A DNA stretch of 64,000 bases. It comes from Flavobacterium piscinae. GTDB lineage: Bacteria; Bacteroidota; Bacteroidia; Flavobacteriales; Flavobacteriaceae. Positions 27,821 to 36,719 of the stretch are shown here, in pieces. The notes beneath the pieces are model-generated. The model worked only from the letters and a program-made list of their open reading frames with translations. It was not told the DNA's origin and made no database searches. Position 1 is the first letter of the stretch. Every line of letters begins with the position of its first letter. The translations under genes were made by a program, and so were the position numbers. Location: NCBI RefSeq assembly GCF_004122145.1, contig NZ_SBKQ01000002.1, forward strand, positions 186,001-250,000. Direction: 5' to 3'.

Positions 27821-28074
27821 CAAGAATACCTACTTTTGGCATTAAAAATAACATGAAAATTAGCTTAGGTTGGCATATTCCAAAATCAGAAAAGGATTTT
27901 AATCCGATCTGGGATAATGGTGGAATAAGAAGATATTCTTCAACTGTGGTTTTAAATTTTGGAAATAAATATGGAATAATCATTTTATCAAATGCTTCAG
28001 CATTCAACTTAAAAATAGAGAATATTGATAAATTATGTTTTGAATTAATGAATCAAGTAGAAAATTATAAATAA
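27796..28074 (+). pseudogene. C-terminal fragment of a beta-lactamase-family serine hydrolase
   Basis: The frame read from about 27796 gives NNKELALTRIPTFG, then LGWHIPKSEKDFNPIWDNGG and VVLNFGNKYGIIILSNASA. This is the last quarter of a serine hydrolase, with the HNGG-like third motif appearing as DNGG. No SxxK or YxN region precedes it; a stop lies at 27787 and MGLDIYL-type sequence is fused in front. It ends 2 nt before the AraC gene. It is a remnant, not an intact gene. Confidence 0.65.
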
Positions 28075-28076
28075 CA

Positions 28077-28859
28077 ATGAAGGTCTTAAATCACGAAATT
28101 AATGATTTCTACATCAAAGAATATTATTATCAATCTTTTGATGATAGTATCGAAAACACAGGAATTATTATAGATGACGGTTGCTTTGAGTATATTTTTA
28201 TTGATAATCGAAAGAAAAATATTTATCTAATTCACAATAATAAAAAATACAACTTGCCTAACTGCTTTACTTTAAACCACATGTTGCCTCCATTTAAATT
28301 TCAATATGATAGGCAATTTACAACTATGGGTATAAAATTTCAGCCTTGGGTTAATAGCTTATTCGTTCCAGACAGCTTGAATTCGGGTGTTATAGATCTC
28401 ACTTGCGTTTATGGCAAAGAATTAGAAAAAACAACAGTATCCATTCTAGAAAACTTTGATTTAAATTTGATGATAAGTGAATTTGATAAAGTTTTAAATC
28501 TAAAGTTCGAACGTGTTGACGATGAAACTAACCTAATTCAAAGTATTTGCTTTGAAATTCATCAAAAAAATGGGATTATATCAATTAATGAATTATCAAA
28601 AAAACATGGTATATCTAGGCAAACATTAAATAAATTATTTAAGAAAAAAGTAAAGTATCCAATAAAATACTATTCTAGGCTTGTAAGAACACGAGCAGCA
28701 ATTGCCTATGCACGAAATAATCCAAATTTGACTCTTACAGATGTTTCTTATAAATATGGATATTTTGATCAGTCTCATTTTATCAATGATTGTAAAAATT
28801 TAATAGGTTACAACCCCTTATTACTTATAAAAAAAGAAGGTTATTCTTTAAATAAATAA
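28077..28859 (+). CDS. AraC-family transcriptional regulator
   Basis: The N-terminal 150 residues resemble the DUF6597-type sensor domain of soluble AraC regulators (GIIIDDGCFEYIFI, FKFQYDRQFTTMGIKFQPW). The C-terminal double HTH spans about 170-255 (GIISINELSKKHGISRQTLNKLFKKKV, LTLTDVSYKYGYFDQSHFINDCKNLIGYNPLL). No membrane segment is present. A palindrome lies in the 74-nt spacer before the next serine hydrolase, which is its likely target. Confidence 0.88.
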   Translation: MKVLNHEINDFYIKEYYYQSFDDSIENTGIIIDDGCFEYIFIDNRKKNIYLIHNNKKYNLPNCFTLNHMLPPFKFQYDRQFTTMGIKFQPWVNSLFVPDSLNSGVIDLTCVYGKELEKTTVSILENFDLNLMISEFDKVLNLKFERVDDETNLIQSICFEIHQKNGIISINELSKKHGISRQTLNKLFKKKVKYPIKYYSRLVRTRAAIAYARNNPNLTLTDVSYKYGYFDQSHFINDCKNLIGYNPLLLIKKEGYSLNK

Positions 28860-28889
28860 TTGAAGGTTACCATTTTTACAATTTTATAT

Positions 28890-28910
28890 CGAAGTAGATT
28901 ATCATCTTCG
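28890..28910. promoter_or_regulatory. Palindrome upstream of serine hydrolase 2
   Basis: CGAAG at 28890-28894 pairs with CTTCG at 28906-28910. GAT/ATC pairs around the centre complete a 21-bp imperfect palindrome 23 nt before the hydrolase ATG. It may be an operator for the adjacent AraC regulator; this is inferred from position only. Confidence 0.35.
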
Positions 28911-28933
28911 CAAATCAATTAAATCGTTATAAC

Positions 28934-30652
28934 ATGAATTCAACAAAAGCTTTTTGGATATGTATTCTATTACTATTTGTTAACACAAAATTTAGTTATG
29001 GGCAAGAAGAATTAATTCCTGAAGTTAAAAGAGAAAAAATACTTAAACCAAATTCAGAGCATGTTTTTACTCTTAATTTGAATAAAGGAGAATTAGTTAT
29101 CTTTTACATAACCAACTATTCTTCAGATTTACAATTTCTTGCTTGGAATGAAAATAATGAAATTGTAGAACAAACAGAAACTTTTGATGGAACCGATATT
29201 CCTATTTTCCATGCTAGAGAAACAGGGAAATATAATATAAAAATAACTCCGTTACATCAATTAAAGGATGCTATCAAATATAATCTGCAACTTAAAGTGA
29301 TAAAATCCAACACCAATGATAAAGCAGAAATTATTTCAAAACTATTAAAATCATTTTATCCGAAGAATGAACCAGGAAGTTGTGTAAGTATTATGTATGA
29401 AGGAAAAGTAATACTACAAGAATGTTATGGTTTGTCTAATATAAGTTATCAAAGTAAAAATAATGAACAAACATTATTTAATCTTGCTTCTGTTTCAAAA
29501 CAATTTACTGCTTATGGAATTTCATTATTAAGTTCAAAAGGACTTATTTCATTAAACGATGACATTAGAAAATTTATTCCTGAATTGCCTGAATATTCCA
29601 AACCAATAAAAATTGAAAATTTACTCAATCATACTGGTGGGTTTTATGAAAATGATTTTCCTTTAGCTCTTGCTGGCTATGACAATTCATTTATTCCAAA
29701 AGAAAAAGAATTTCAATTTATTTACTCAAATAAAGATGTATTATTTAACTCTGGTGAACAGTTTCAATATAGTAACACAGGTTATGTATTGTTAGCTGAA
29801 ATTATTAGTAGAGTAACAAAAATGAAGTTTAATCAATGGATGTCAGAAAATGTTTTTATTCCAATAGGAATGAGTAGCACTCTAGTTTTGGATGATATGA
29901 ATACAGTTGTTATCAATAAAGCAGAATCTTATGTTAAGTCAAAAGATGGAGAGTATATAATCAGCCCTGTAAATTTTGATGCTCCTGGTCCAGGAAACAT
30001 CCTCACAAATATTGATGATTTAACTAAATGGATTACACATATAGATTCCATATCAAAAGAAAGTACACTTTATAACAAAAAGACATTTCTCAATAATGGA
30101 GAAGAAGTAAACTACATTTTTGGCAATTTTTATTCTTCTTTCAAAGGCAATAAAATGATTAGCCATTTAGGATTAACTTCTGGTTACAGAACTTCATTGG
30201 CTAGATTCCCAGAAAAAAATATTTCTGTTGCACTTTTAGCCAATAATGGAATGTGGAAAACGTACGATTTAGCATCAGAAATTTTTGAAATCATGTTATC
30301 TGATGAAATTCAACTGGAAAAATTAAAAGCTACAATATTTGAAAAAGAATCCAATAAAAAAGTAACTTCTTCTGAAAAGAAACCTTTGCAGAATACTAAT
30401 CTTGAAAAATTAACTGGGTTTTATTATTCAGATAAAATCCAAACTTATTTTCAGGTTACAATGGAGAATGGCAACTTATTTCTTTCTAACTTCTTCAATC
30501 CACAAATAAGATTAACCAATACAAATATTAATGAATTCTCAAGTGATGTTTGGTATCTAAATAAAATCAAGTTTAATGAGAATGATGACAAAACTTCTAT
30601 GACAATTTTTAATGATAGAGATACAGCAGCAATCAAATTTTTTAAACAATAA
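28934..30652 (+). CDS. Beta-lactamase-family serine hydrolase 2 with N-terminal beta domain
   Basis: A signal peptide (about 1-23) is followed by a beta domain of 95 residues (HVFTLNLNKGELVIFYI, GKYNIKITPLH) that looks like a pre-peptidase C-terminal (PPC)-type module. The serine-hydrolase domain then has SVSK (Ser186, Lys189) and YSN (Tyr279). The third motif is the variant HLG in ISHLGLTSGYR. A C-terminal beta domain ends the 572-residue chain. It is exported, substrate unknown. The leading PPC-like module is absent from the other paralogues in the window. Confidence 0.87.
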   Translation: MNSTKAFWICILLLFVNTKFSYGQEELIPEVKREKILKPNSEHVFTLNLNKGELVIFYITNYSSDLQFLAWNENNEIVEQTETFDGTDIPIFHARETGKYNIKITPLHQLKDAIKYNLQLKVIKSNTNDKAEIISKLLKSFYPKNEPGSCVSIMYEGKVILQECYGLSNISYQSKNNEQTLFNLASVSKQFTAYGISLLSSKGLISLNDDIRKFIPELPEYSKPIKIENLLNHTGGFYENDFPLALAGYDNSFIPKEKEFQFIYSNKDVLFNSGEQFQYSNTGYVLLAEIISRVTKMKFNQWMSENVFIPIGMSSTLVLDDMNTVVINKAESYVKSKDGEYIISPVNFDAPGPGNILTNIDDLTKWITHIDSISKESTLYNKKTFLNNGEEVNYIFGNFYSSFKGNKMISHLGLTSGYRTSLARFPEKNISVALLANNGMWKTYDLASEIFEIMLSDEIQLEKLKATIFEKESNKKVTSSEKKPLQNTNLEKLTGFYYSDKIQTYFQVTMENGNLFLSNFFNPQIRLTNTNINEFSSDVWYLNKIKFNENDDKTSMTIFNDRDTAAIKFFKQ

Positions 30653-30824
30653 TATACATTTTTTTTAATCTTTTCTAAAATCTTATTATCTAAGTTTTTC
30701 AAAGTAATCATTTAAAATTTGTACCAATAAACTTATTTGATACTAATTTCAATATAGATAAGATTTAATCGGATTTATAACCATTTATTTTTGACAAGAA
30801 ATATAAAGAAATACAGACAATATA

Positions 30825-30874
30825 GCTAGAAATGTATATTTCAAAAGAGAATAATATTAAGAGCTTAAAAAGTT
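30825..30874 (+). repeat. Duplicated 3' end of a serine hydrolase gene
   Basis: This segment of about 50 nt (GCTAGAAATGTATATTTCAA and on through GAGCTTAAAA) recurs almost unchanged at 32582-32631, where it encodes the end of serine hydrolase 3 (ARNVYFKRE, stop) and its trailer. Here it stands alone in the 30653-30913 spacer, so it is a leftover from duplication or deletion. The rest of that spacer shows nothing else I can name. Confidence 0.75.
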
Positions 30875-30913
30875 AGTTATCATTAAAATTAATATAAAAG
30901 ATTTAAAAAAAAT

Positions 30914-32611
30914 ATGGATAAATTGATTTACAAAATATTTTTCATCTTAATTATTGTTTTTTCAACAATTAAGATAAATGCTCAAAATGTACATATTAAA
31001 TCAAATAAAGTTGATTCAATTTTTAATACTTACAATAATAACGAAGTACCTGGAGTTTCAATTGGATTTATAAAAGATAATAAGCTAGAATTTTTCAGGT
31101 CTTACGGAATGTCAAACCTTGAAAATGATATATCTATAAATGAAAATACCATATTTAATCTAGCTTCTGTTTCAAAACAATTTACTGCATTTGCTATCTT
31201 ATTATTGGAGCAGGAAGGCAAACTATCATTAGAAGATGATGTGCATAAATATATTCCTGAACTTTATGATTATGGACAAAAAATTACTTTAAAGCAATTA
31301 GCAAATCATACCAGTGGTATACGAAGTCATCTTCAATTACTAGGTCTTAAAGGTTATATTTCTGATAATGTAATTACCAAAAAAGATGCTTTACAGATTA
31401 TTTTTTCACAGCGAGAATTGAATTTTAAGCCAGGAGAAAAATATGGATATTCCAATTCTGGATATGTACTGTTGGCAGAAATTGTAGAACGTGTATCAGG
31501 TATGTCTTTTCCAGAATTTTTAAAGAAAAGGGTATTTGAGCCACTAGAAATGAATGATACTTTTGTCATGGATGACTATCACAAAGTGATTAAGAATAGG
31601 GCTGTATCTTACGAAATTGAAAATAGTATCTATGTTAATGCCCCTGCAAATTATTCTTATTATGGTTCAACAGGAATTTACACCAATATAAAAGATTTTA
31701 GTAAATGGGTGTTAAATTTTTTTAATCCAAAAGTAGGAAGCGATAAGCTATTCAAAAAGATGACAACCGAAACTTTCTTAAACAACGGCCAAACTACAGG
31801 ATATGGTTTAGGTTTAAGAGTGGGTATCTACAATGGTCATACTTATATAAACCATCCTGGAGGTGATGCAGGTTATGTTGCTTTTATGGGGCTTTTTCCT
31901 CAGCATAAAGCAGCTGTTTTTTTATTAAGTAATAACAATACGGTTAATACTGAAGGTAAAGCTCTTGAACTTGCCGATATAATGATGACTTCTTCACAAC
32001 AAAACAATTCACACAAACAAATTCTACCATTACCCGAAAATAATAGAAATACAAAAATTGAAATCAAAAATTCTGAACTTAAACAATTAGAAGGACATTA
32101 CCTAAGTAACGAGAATTTTTTAATCAGAAATTTAATAATGAAAGATGGTAGTCTATACTTTTCAAGGCCGGAACAAAACCATCGAGAAACCAAATTAATT
32201 CCAATTGGAAAAGGAATATTTCAATTTGATGGAAATCCTACTGTTACAGCAGAGTTTAGAAAAGAACAAGAAAAAGTTACAATAAATATTTTGATGAATG
32301 GTACAATAGTAGAAACGTATGATAAATATAATAGAAAGACTTACACTAAAAAACAATTAAAAATATTCGAAGGTTCGTACTATAGTCCAGAATTGGATAC
32401 AACCTATGAACTAAAAGTTATGGACGATTTGCTTTATGTTATCCATCCCAAAATGGGAAATATTGCTGTTGCATCGGTCAAAAAAAATGGTTTTATTGGA
32501 AGTAATTGGCAATTTAGATTTATTGAGTTCGAAGAAAACAATCAAGAACAAATTACTGGGCTTAGGGTCACATCCGATAGGGCTAGAAATGTATATTTCA
32601 AAAGAGAATAG
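30914..32611 (+). CDS. Beta-lactamase-family serine hydrolase 3
   Basis: A signal peptide (about 1-23, ending INAQ) precedes the hydrolase domain with SVSK (Ser85, Lys88), YSN (in YGYSNSGYVLLAEI) and HPGG (in INHPGGDAGYVA). The C-terminal 190 residues hold two lipocalin-like beta modules (LKQLEGHYLSNENFL and LKIFEGSYYSPELDTTYEL), a common tail in this family. Length is 565 residues. It is most like the neighbour at 28934 in its nucleophile region. Confidence 0.9.
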   Translation: MDKLIYKIFFILIIVFSTIKINAQNVHIKSNKVDSIFNTYNNNEVPGVSIGFIKDNKLEFFRSYGMSNLENDISINENTIFNLASVSKQFTAFAILLLEQEGKLSLEDDVHKYIPELYDYGQKITLKQLANHTSGIRSHLQLLGLKGYISDNVITKKDALQIIFSQRELNFKPGEKYGYSNSGYVLLAEIVERVSGMSFPEFLKKRVFEPLEMNDTFVMDDYHKVIKNRAVSYEIENSIYVNAPANYSYYGSTGIYTNIKDFSKWVLNFFNPKVGSDKLFKKMTTETFLNNGQTTGYGLGLRVGIYNGHTYINHPGGDAGYVAFMGLFPQHKAAVFLLSNNNTVNTEGKALELADIMMTSSQQNNSHKQILPLPENNRNTKIEIKNSELKQLEGHYLSNENFLIRNLIMKDGSLYFSRPEQNHRETKLIPIGKGIFQFDGNPTVTAEFRKEQEKVTINILMNGTIVETYDKYNRKTYTKKQLKIFEGSYYSPELDTTYELKVMDDLLYVIHPKMGNIAVASVKKNGFIGSNWQFRFIEFEENNQEQITGLRVTSDRARNVYFKRE

Positions 32612-32721
32612 TATTAAGAGCTTAAAAAAAGGTTGTTTTTAAAATTATTACTATGAATTATATATATTTTAAGTATAGAACGTAAAAGGAATGTTCTTTT
32701 AAAGATTTATTTGAAGAAGAA

Positions 32722-33087
32722 ATGGGATTAGATATTTATTTGATGAAGATAATAAAAGAACCAAAACCAAAATTTGAATGGCTTTCTCACAAAGATAATC
32801 CTGAGTTAAAAACTGATTATTCAGAATTTTTAACGACACGAAAAATAGAATTGGAAAATGGAAAAATTGAAGTTGAAAAAGGATATTATTCTGTTTGTAT
32901 TTCATATCAACGAAAAGGAGTAAAACCAAATTTTTATACAAAATTCAAAGCAGATGATTTCATTTTCACATTTGATGAATTGTTGGAATTGAAAAAATAT
33001 ATAAAAAAAGAATATCTAGATTCATTTGAATTTAGTTTTATACAGAAATTTACAGAAAAGGAGAATTTTATAGCGATTAGTTATTAA
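32722..33087 (+). CDS. MGLDIYL-family hypothetical protein
   Basis: The 121-residue soluble protein begins MGLDIYLMKI, an opening that recurs in a bacterial family of unknown function. It continues with YYSVCISYQRKGVKPNFYTKF and an acidic helical stretch. No signal or membrane segment. A truncated copy of its first 12 codons lies at 27773. Small soluble genes like this are frequent cargo of cassettes, but no attC-like site follows it here. Confidence 0.6.
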   Translation: MGLDIYLMKIIKEPKPKFEWLSHKDNPELKTDYSEFLTTRKIELENGKIEVEKGYYSVCISYQRKGVKPNFYTKFKADDFIFTFDELLELKKYIKKEYLDSFEFSFIQKFTEKENFIAISY

Positions 33088-33166
33088 ACTGTAAATTAAT
33101 GAATTATAGAACAAATTATTAATTAATATCTACTTATAAAGATTGAACTTTAAAGTTTTATTTAAA

Positions 33167-34564
33167 ATGGAAAAAACATATTTTCTAATTCTAATTTTTA
33201 GTTTCTTGAACATGTCTGCTCAAGAGGAAGTTAATCAATTACATATTTTTTTTAATGAACTTCATAAAGAAGGGAAATTCAATGGCAATGTTCTAATAGC
33301 GGAAAAAGGAGAAATTATTTTTAAAGAAAGCTATGGCCTAGCTAATGAGGAAACAAAACAAAAGTTGAATGAAGAAACTGTTTTTGAATTGGCATCATTA
33401 TCAAAACAATTTACTGCCATGGGTATTGTTCAGTTAGAAAAAGAAGGTAGACTATCTTATAATGATACTATCTCAAAATACATTCCCGAACTTAAAATTT
33501 ACAAGGGAGTTACCATTCATAATTTATTAACTCATACTGGTGGTTTACCCGATTATATGGGATTAGCAGAAGATTACTGGGACAAAACAAAAATTGCTAC
33601 TAATGATGATATTATATCTCTTTTAGAAAAAATTAAGCCTAAAATGGAATTTGAGCCTAACAAAAAATGGGATTACAGCAATACTGGTTATTTGCTATTA
33701 GGAACAATAATTGAAAGAGTGAGTGGAAAATCATTTGAAGAATACCTAAAAGAGAAGATATTTTCCCCTATTGGAATGAACAATACAACTATTTACAGAA
33801 GAAGGTTTCTTCCTAAGAAAATGCAGAATTACGCATTGGGATATATTTTTTCAGATAGTCTCCAAAGAAAGATTTTACCAGATGAATTAGGAAATGATTT
33901 TTACGTAGTTTATTTAGATGGTATTGTTGGTGATGGAATGGTAAATTCCAATATACACGATCTACTTTTATGGGATAGAGCCCTTTATAATAATTCTTTT
34001 ATAGATAATAACGACAGAAAATTAATATTCTCATCTTACAAAACAGATGAAAATGAAGAAACTGATTACGGTTATGGATGGTTTTTGGCGGACAATGATA
34101 TTTATGGAAAAATAGCATATCACACTGGCAGTTGGGCTGGTTATTTAACATTTATTGATCGCCATTTAGATAACGATAAAACCATCATAATTCTTCAAAA
34201 TAATTCCAATAAAGAAACCAAAATTCCAATCAAAAACGTTCGTCGCATTCTTTATGATTTACCTGTTGAAAAGCCAATCATATTGGAAGATGATTTATTA
34301 TTAAAATACAAAGGAATTTATATAACAGATAAGGGGAAAGAAAAAGAAATAGTGTTTGAAGATAATAAACTATGGATTCCTATGAACCCACAAGTAAAAT
34401 TGGAGTTAGTTCCTGTTAGTAAAACAAAATTTATAGTTAGTGGTTTCAGTCCAGAGGTCTCTTATACATTCATCTTAGATAAAAATAGTGAAGTAATTGG
34501 GTATAGAGTTCAACAACCTGAGCAAGGAGTAGATCAAATAACAAAACGAAAAATAACCCAATAA
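33167..34564 (+). CDS. Beta-lactamase-family serine hydrolase 4
   Basis: From the ATG at 33167 (the TTG at 33143 is rejected because the extension breaks the signal peptide) the product has a signal ending MSAQ. It shows the nucleophile motif SLSK (Ser77, Lys80), YSN (WDYSNTGYLLLG) and HTG (AYHTGSWAGY). The C-terminal beta domain is short. The 465 residues fit an exported esterase or peptidase of the class C beta-lactamase fold. Confidence 0.9.
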   Translation: MEKTYFLILIFSFLNMSAQEEVNQLHIFFNELHKEGKFNGNVLIAEKGEIIFKESYGLANEETKQKLNEETVFELASLSKQFTAMGIVQLEKEGRLSYNDTISKYIPELKIYKGVTIHNLLTHTGGLPDYMGLAEDYWDKTKIATNDDIISLLEKIKPKMEFEPNKKWDYSNTGYLLLGTIIERVSGKSFEEYLKEKIFSPIGMNNTTIYRRRFLPKKMQNYALGYIFSDSLQRKILPDELGNDFYVVYLDGIVGDGMVNSNIHDLLLWDRALYNNSFIDNNDRKLIFSSYKTDENEETDYGYGWFLADNDIYGKIAYHTGSWAGYLTFIDRHLDNDKTIIILQNNSNKETKIPIKNVRRILYDLPVEKPIILEDDLLLKYKGIYITDKGKEKEIVFEDNKLWIPMNPQVKLELVPVSKTKFIVSGFSPEVSYTFILDKNSEVIGYRVQQPEQGVDQITKRKITQ

Positions 34565-34627
34565 AGCTTGATTTTATCAGATCTTTAAGTTCTTGGGTAT
34601 AGAAATTTAATAAAATAAGAATAAATT

Positions 34628-35872
34628 ATGAATTTAAAAGTATTATTAATACTGCTATTCGGAGTTTACATAAGCTGTTTTTCAAACAATGAAAACAAAA
34701 AAAATGAAAATCAAGACAAAAAATCTTTAGCAGTCAAGGTTGAGATACTAATTACAAAAGAAGGTGTTTATAACGCCTTAAAATGGTTTCAATCCAATAA
34801 AAGGAATAGTGATTATACAATTAATGAAAATGAACTAAATAGACTAGGTTATAAGTTGCTTTATGAACTTAAAAAACCAGAAGCTGCAATTGAAATTTTC
34901 AAGTTCAATACGGAATCTTTTCCTAATTCTGGGAATGCTTTCGATAGTTTGGGGGAAGCTTATCTAAAAAATAATAATTATCAGCACGCTATTAAAAGTT
35001 ATAAAAAAGCAGCAATGCTACTAAAACATAAACAACTTTATCATTATGGTTTTCTGGATGCTGAACCTTATAGTAAAACCGTTATTCCTTCAGATACCCT
35101 TAAGCTTTTTGAATCTCGTGGAGATTTTAATAAAAGCACAGCCTATGTTTATTTGCAAGGAGGTCCTGATACCGAACTGCACATCAATGCAAAAGACGCA
35201 CTTCATTTAATGGATAAAGATTCAACAATTTTGAGGGTATATCCATTCCAAGCTCAAATGTTGAATCCGGAATTACTTATTACAAATCCTGTTTTGACCG
35301 AAGAACAAAGCCGTATGGAAAATGAAAAAAGTATCGAAATATTGCATAGAACTATCAATTACCTAAAGCAAAGAAATAAGAAAGTATATCTAATAGGTCA
35401 TTCTTATGGTGCTTCAATATGCTTGGAATACATAGCATCTAGAAACAATTTGGCAGATAAAGTTGTGATAATGGGAACAGACCTTGACGACAATATAAGT
35501 AGTTGGTCACAATTAAAACCAGGAGAATATATAAGATGGGAAAAAGGTGTAGAACCAAAAGCAAAAAAAGTTTTTGGCTGGCTACCTGATGATTTTCCCA
35601 TAAAGCTTTCTTTTGATAGGTTAGCTGATAATTTAACGGTATTGGTCAAGAATAACATCCAAAAACAGTATACCCAGTCCATAAAAGAGGAAGACTTTGA
35701 GAAACTGATAACAGTTTATGCAACAGAAGACGAAGCAAATGGTAGAAAATCCCAAAAAGAAATCAATTTTCTTTATTCTAAGGGTGTTGATGTCATAGAA
35801 GTAAAAGGGGATCATCATAGTATGCTAACAAAAGATTTTATGGGGTATATTTTTAGAAATAAACTCAATTGA
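34628..35872 (+). CDS. TPR plus alpha/beta-hydrolase lipoprotein (intact copy)
   Basis: The lipobox YISC (about Cys17) anchors the protein. Residues 45-135 hold TPR-like helices (KPEAAIEIFKFNTESFP, AFDSLGEAYLKNNNYQHAIKSY). An alpha/beta-hydrolase domain follows with the elbow GHSYGA (in LIGHSYGASICLEYI) and a terminal GDHHSM that supplies the His. It carries the undisturbed form of the site (ATATAAG|ATGGG at 35535/35536) that is filled by a cassette in the partial second copy. A truncated lysE starts 6 nt after the stop. Confidence 0.8.
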   Translation: MNLKVLLILLFGVYISCFSNNENKKNENQDKKSLAVKVEILITKEGVYNALKWFQSNKRNSDYTINENELNRLGYKLLYELKKPEAAIEIFKFNTESFPNSGNAFDSLGEAYLKNNNYQHAIKSYKKAAMLLKHKQLYHYGFLDAEPYSKTVIPSDTLKLFESRGDFNKSTAYVYLQGGPDTELHINAKDALHLMDKDSTILRVYPFQAQMLNPELLITNPVLTEEQSRMENEKSIEILHRTINYLKQRNKKVYLIGHSYGASICLEYIASRNNLADKVVIMGTDLDDNISSWSQLKPGEYIRWEKGVEPKAKKVFGWLPDDFPIKLSFDRLADNLTVLVKNNIQKQYTQSIKEEDFEKLITVYATEDEANGRKSQKEINFLYSKGVDVIEVKGDHHSMLTKDFMGYIFRNKLN

Positions 35873-35990
35873 TTAATTATGTATGGAATAATAAATTTTG
35901 AATCTTTTTTATTAGCAGGAATACTTTTGAATCTAACACCAGGCACTGATACCATGTATATACTCGGTCAAAGTGTATCACAAGGAAAAA
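35326..35990 (+). repeat. First copy of a 0.66 kb tandem duplication
   Basis: From the hydrolase segment encoding SIEILHRTINYL to the first 116 nt of lysE, this stretch is repeated as 35991-36195 plus 38188-38646. The junction lies where lysE (GGAAAAAAGG) meets hydrolase sequence (GAAATATT), both short stretches resembling each other. The second copy was later split by a 2 kb insertion. The copies differ at a few per cent of sites. Confidence 0.85.
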
Positions 35991-36195
35991 AGGCTGAAAT
36001 ATTACATAGAACTATCAATTACCTGAAGCAAAGAAATAAGAAAGTATATCTAGTAGGTCATTCTTATGGTGCTTCAATATGCTTAGAATACATAGCATCT
36101 AGAAACAATTTGGCAGATAAAGTTGTGATAATGGGAACAGACTTTGACGACGATATAAGTAGTTGGTCGCAATTAAAACCAGATAAATATATAAG
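35879..36195 (+). pseudogene. Chimeric lysE start fused to hydrolase middle
   Basis: The frame begins with the first 38 residues of the LysE-family transporter (MYGIINFESFLLAGILLNLT). It then switches to the alpha/beta-hydrolase segment EILHRTINYLKQRNKKVY through SSWSQLKPDKYIS, and stops four bases into an inserted cassette (36196). It is the fusion point of a tandem duplication followed by insertion. A working product is unlikely, although the frame stays open across the fusion. Confidence 0.8.
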
Positions 36196-36272
36196 TTAGT
36201 AAAAATAGTGGACAATCATTTCAAATAAAAAATTTTTACCATATATTTGATTTATCAATTATATTTGTATCA

Positions 36273-36719
36273 ATGAATGAAATAGACTTTCAAAATCCCG
36301 AACAAACAATTTTCTACCAAATAGAAAAAGCCATAAAACAATATCGAACTATGGCACAAAACAATTTGAATGAACTTGGCTACTCTATTACTATCAACCA
36401 AATTTTAATGTTAATTCAAATCGAAAAAAGACCCGAAATAAGCCAAGTAGAGCTATCAGAATTGCTATTCAAAGACGTAGCTTCAATAACCCGAATGACA
36501 GAACTTTTGGTTAAAAGAGATTTTTTATTACGAGCAGAAAACAAGGATGACCGTAGAAAAAAAGATTTAAGAATCACAGACAAAGGGAAAACAATTATAG
36601 AATTAGCAATTCCAATCATCAAAAAAAATAGAAATATCGCCTTAGCGGGTTTAAACCAAGAAGAACAAGAAAATCTTTTCAAAGCACTAAATACAATAAT
36701 TTTAAATACATCAAAATGA
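36273..36719 (+). CDS. MarR-family transcriptional regulator
   Basis: The 148-residue winged-helix protein has a dimerisation N terminus, HTH ISQVELSELLFKDVASITRMTELLVKRDF and the wing KDDRRKKDLRITDKGKTII. The stop overlaps the start of the downstream serine hydrolase (ATGA), so the pair is translationally coupled. It is the first gene of the inserted cassette and probably regulates that unit. Its base composition is somewhat richer in G+C than the flanking genes. Confidence 0.9.
   Translation: MNEIDFQNPEQTIFYQIEKAIKQYRTMAQNNLNELGYSITINQILMLIQIEKRPEISQVELSELLFKDVASITRMTELLVKRDFLLRAENKDDRRKKDLRITDKGKTIIELAIPIIKKNRNIALAGLNQEEQENLFKALNTIILNTSK

Noticed and set aside
27762..28007. Minus-strand 81-residue ORF
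   Set aside because: It is antisense to the serine hydrolase remnant and shows no family features.
35879..36199. A genuine small LysE-type protein
   Set aside because: Only the first 38 residues are LysE-like; the rest is hydrolase sequence from the duplication, and the stop comes from the inserted cassette.
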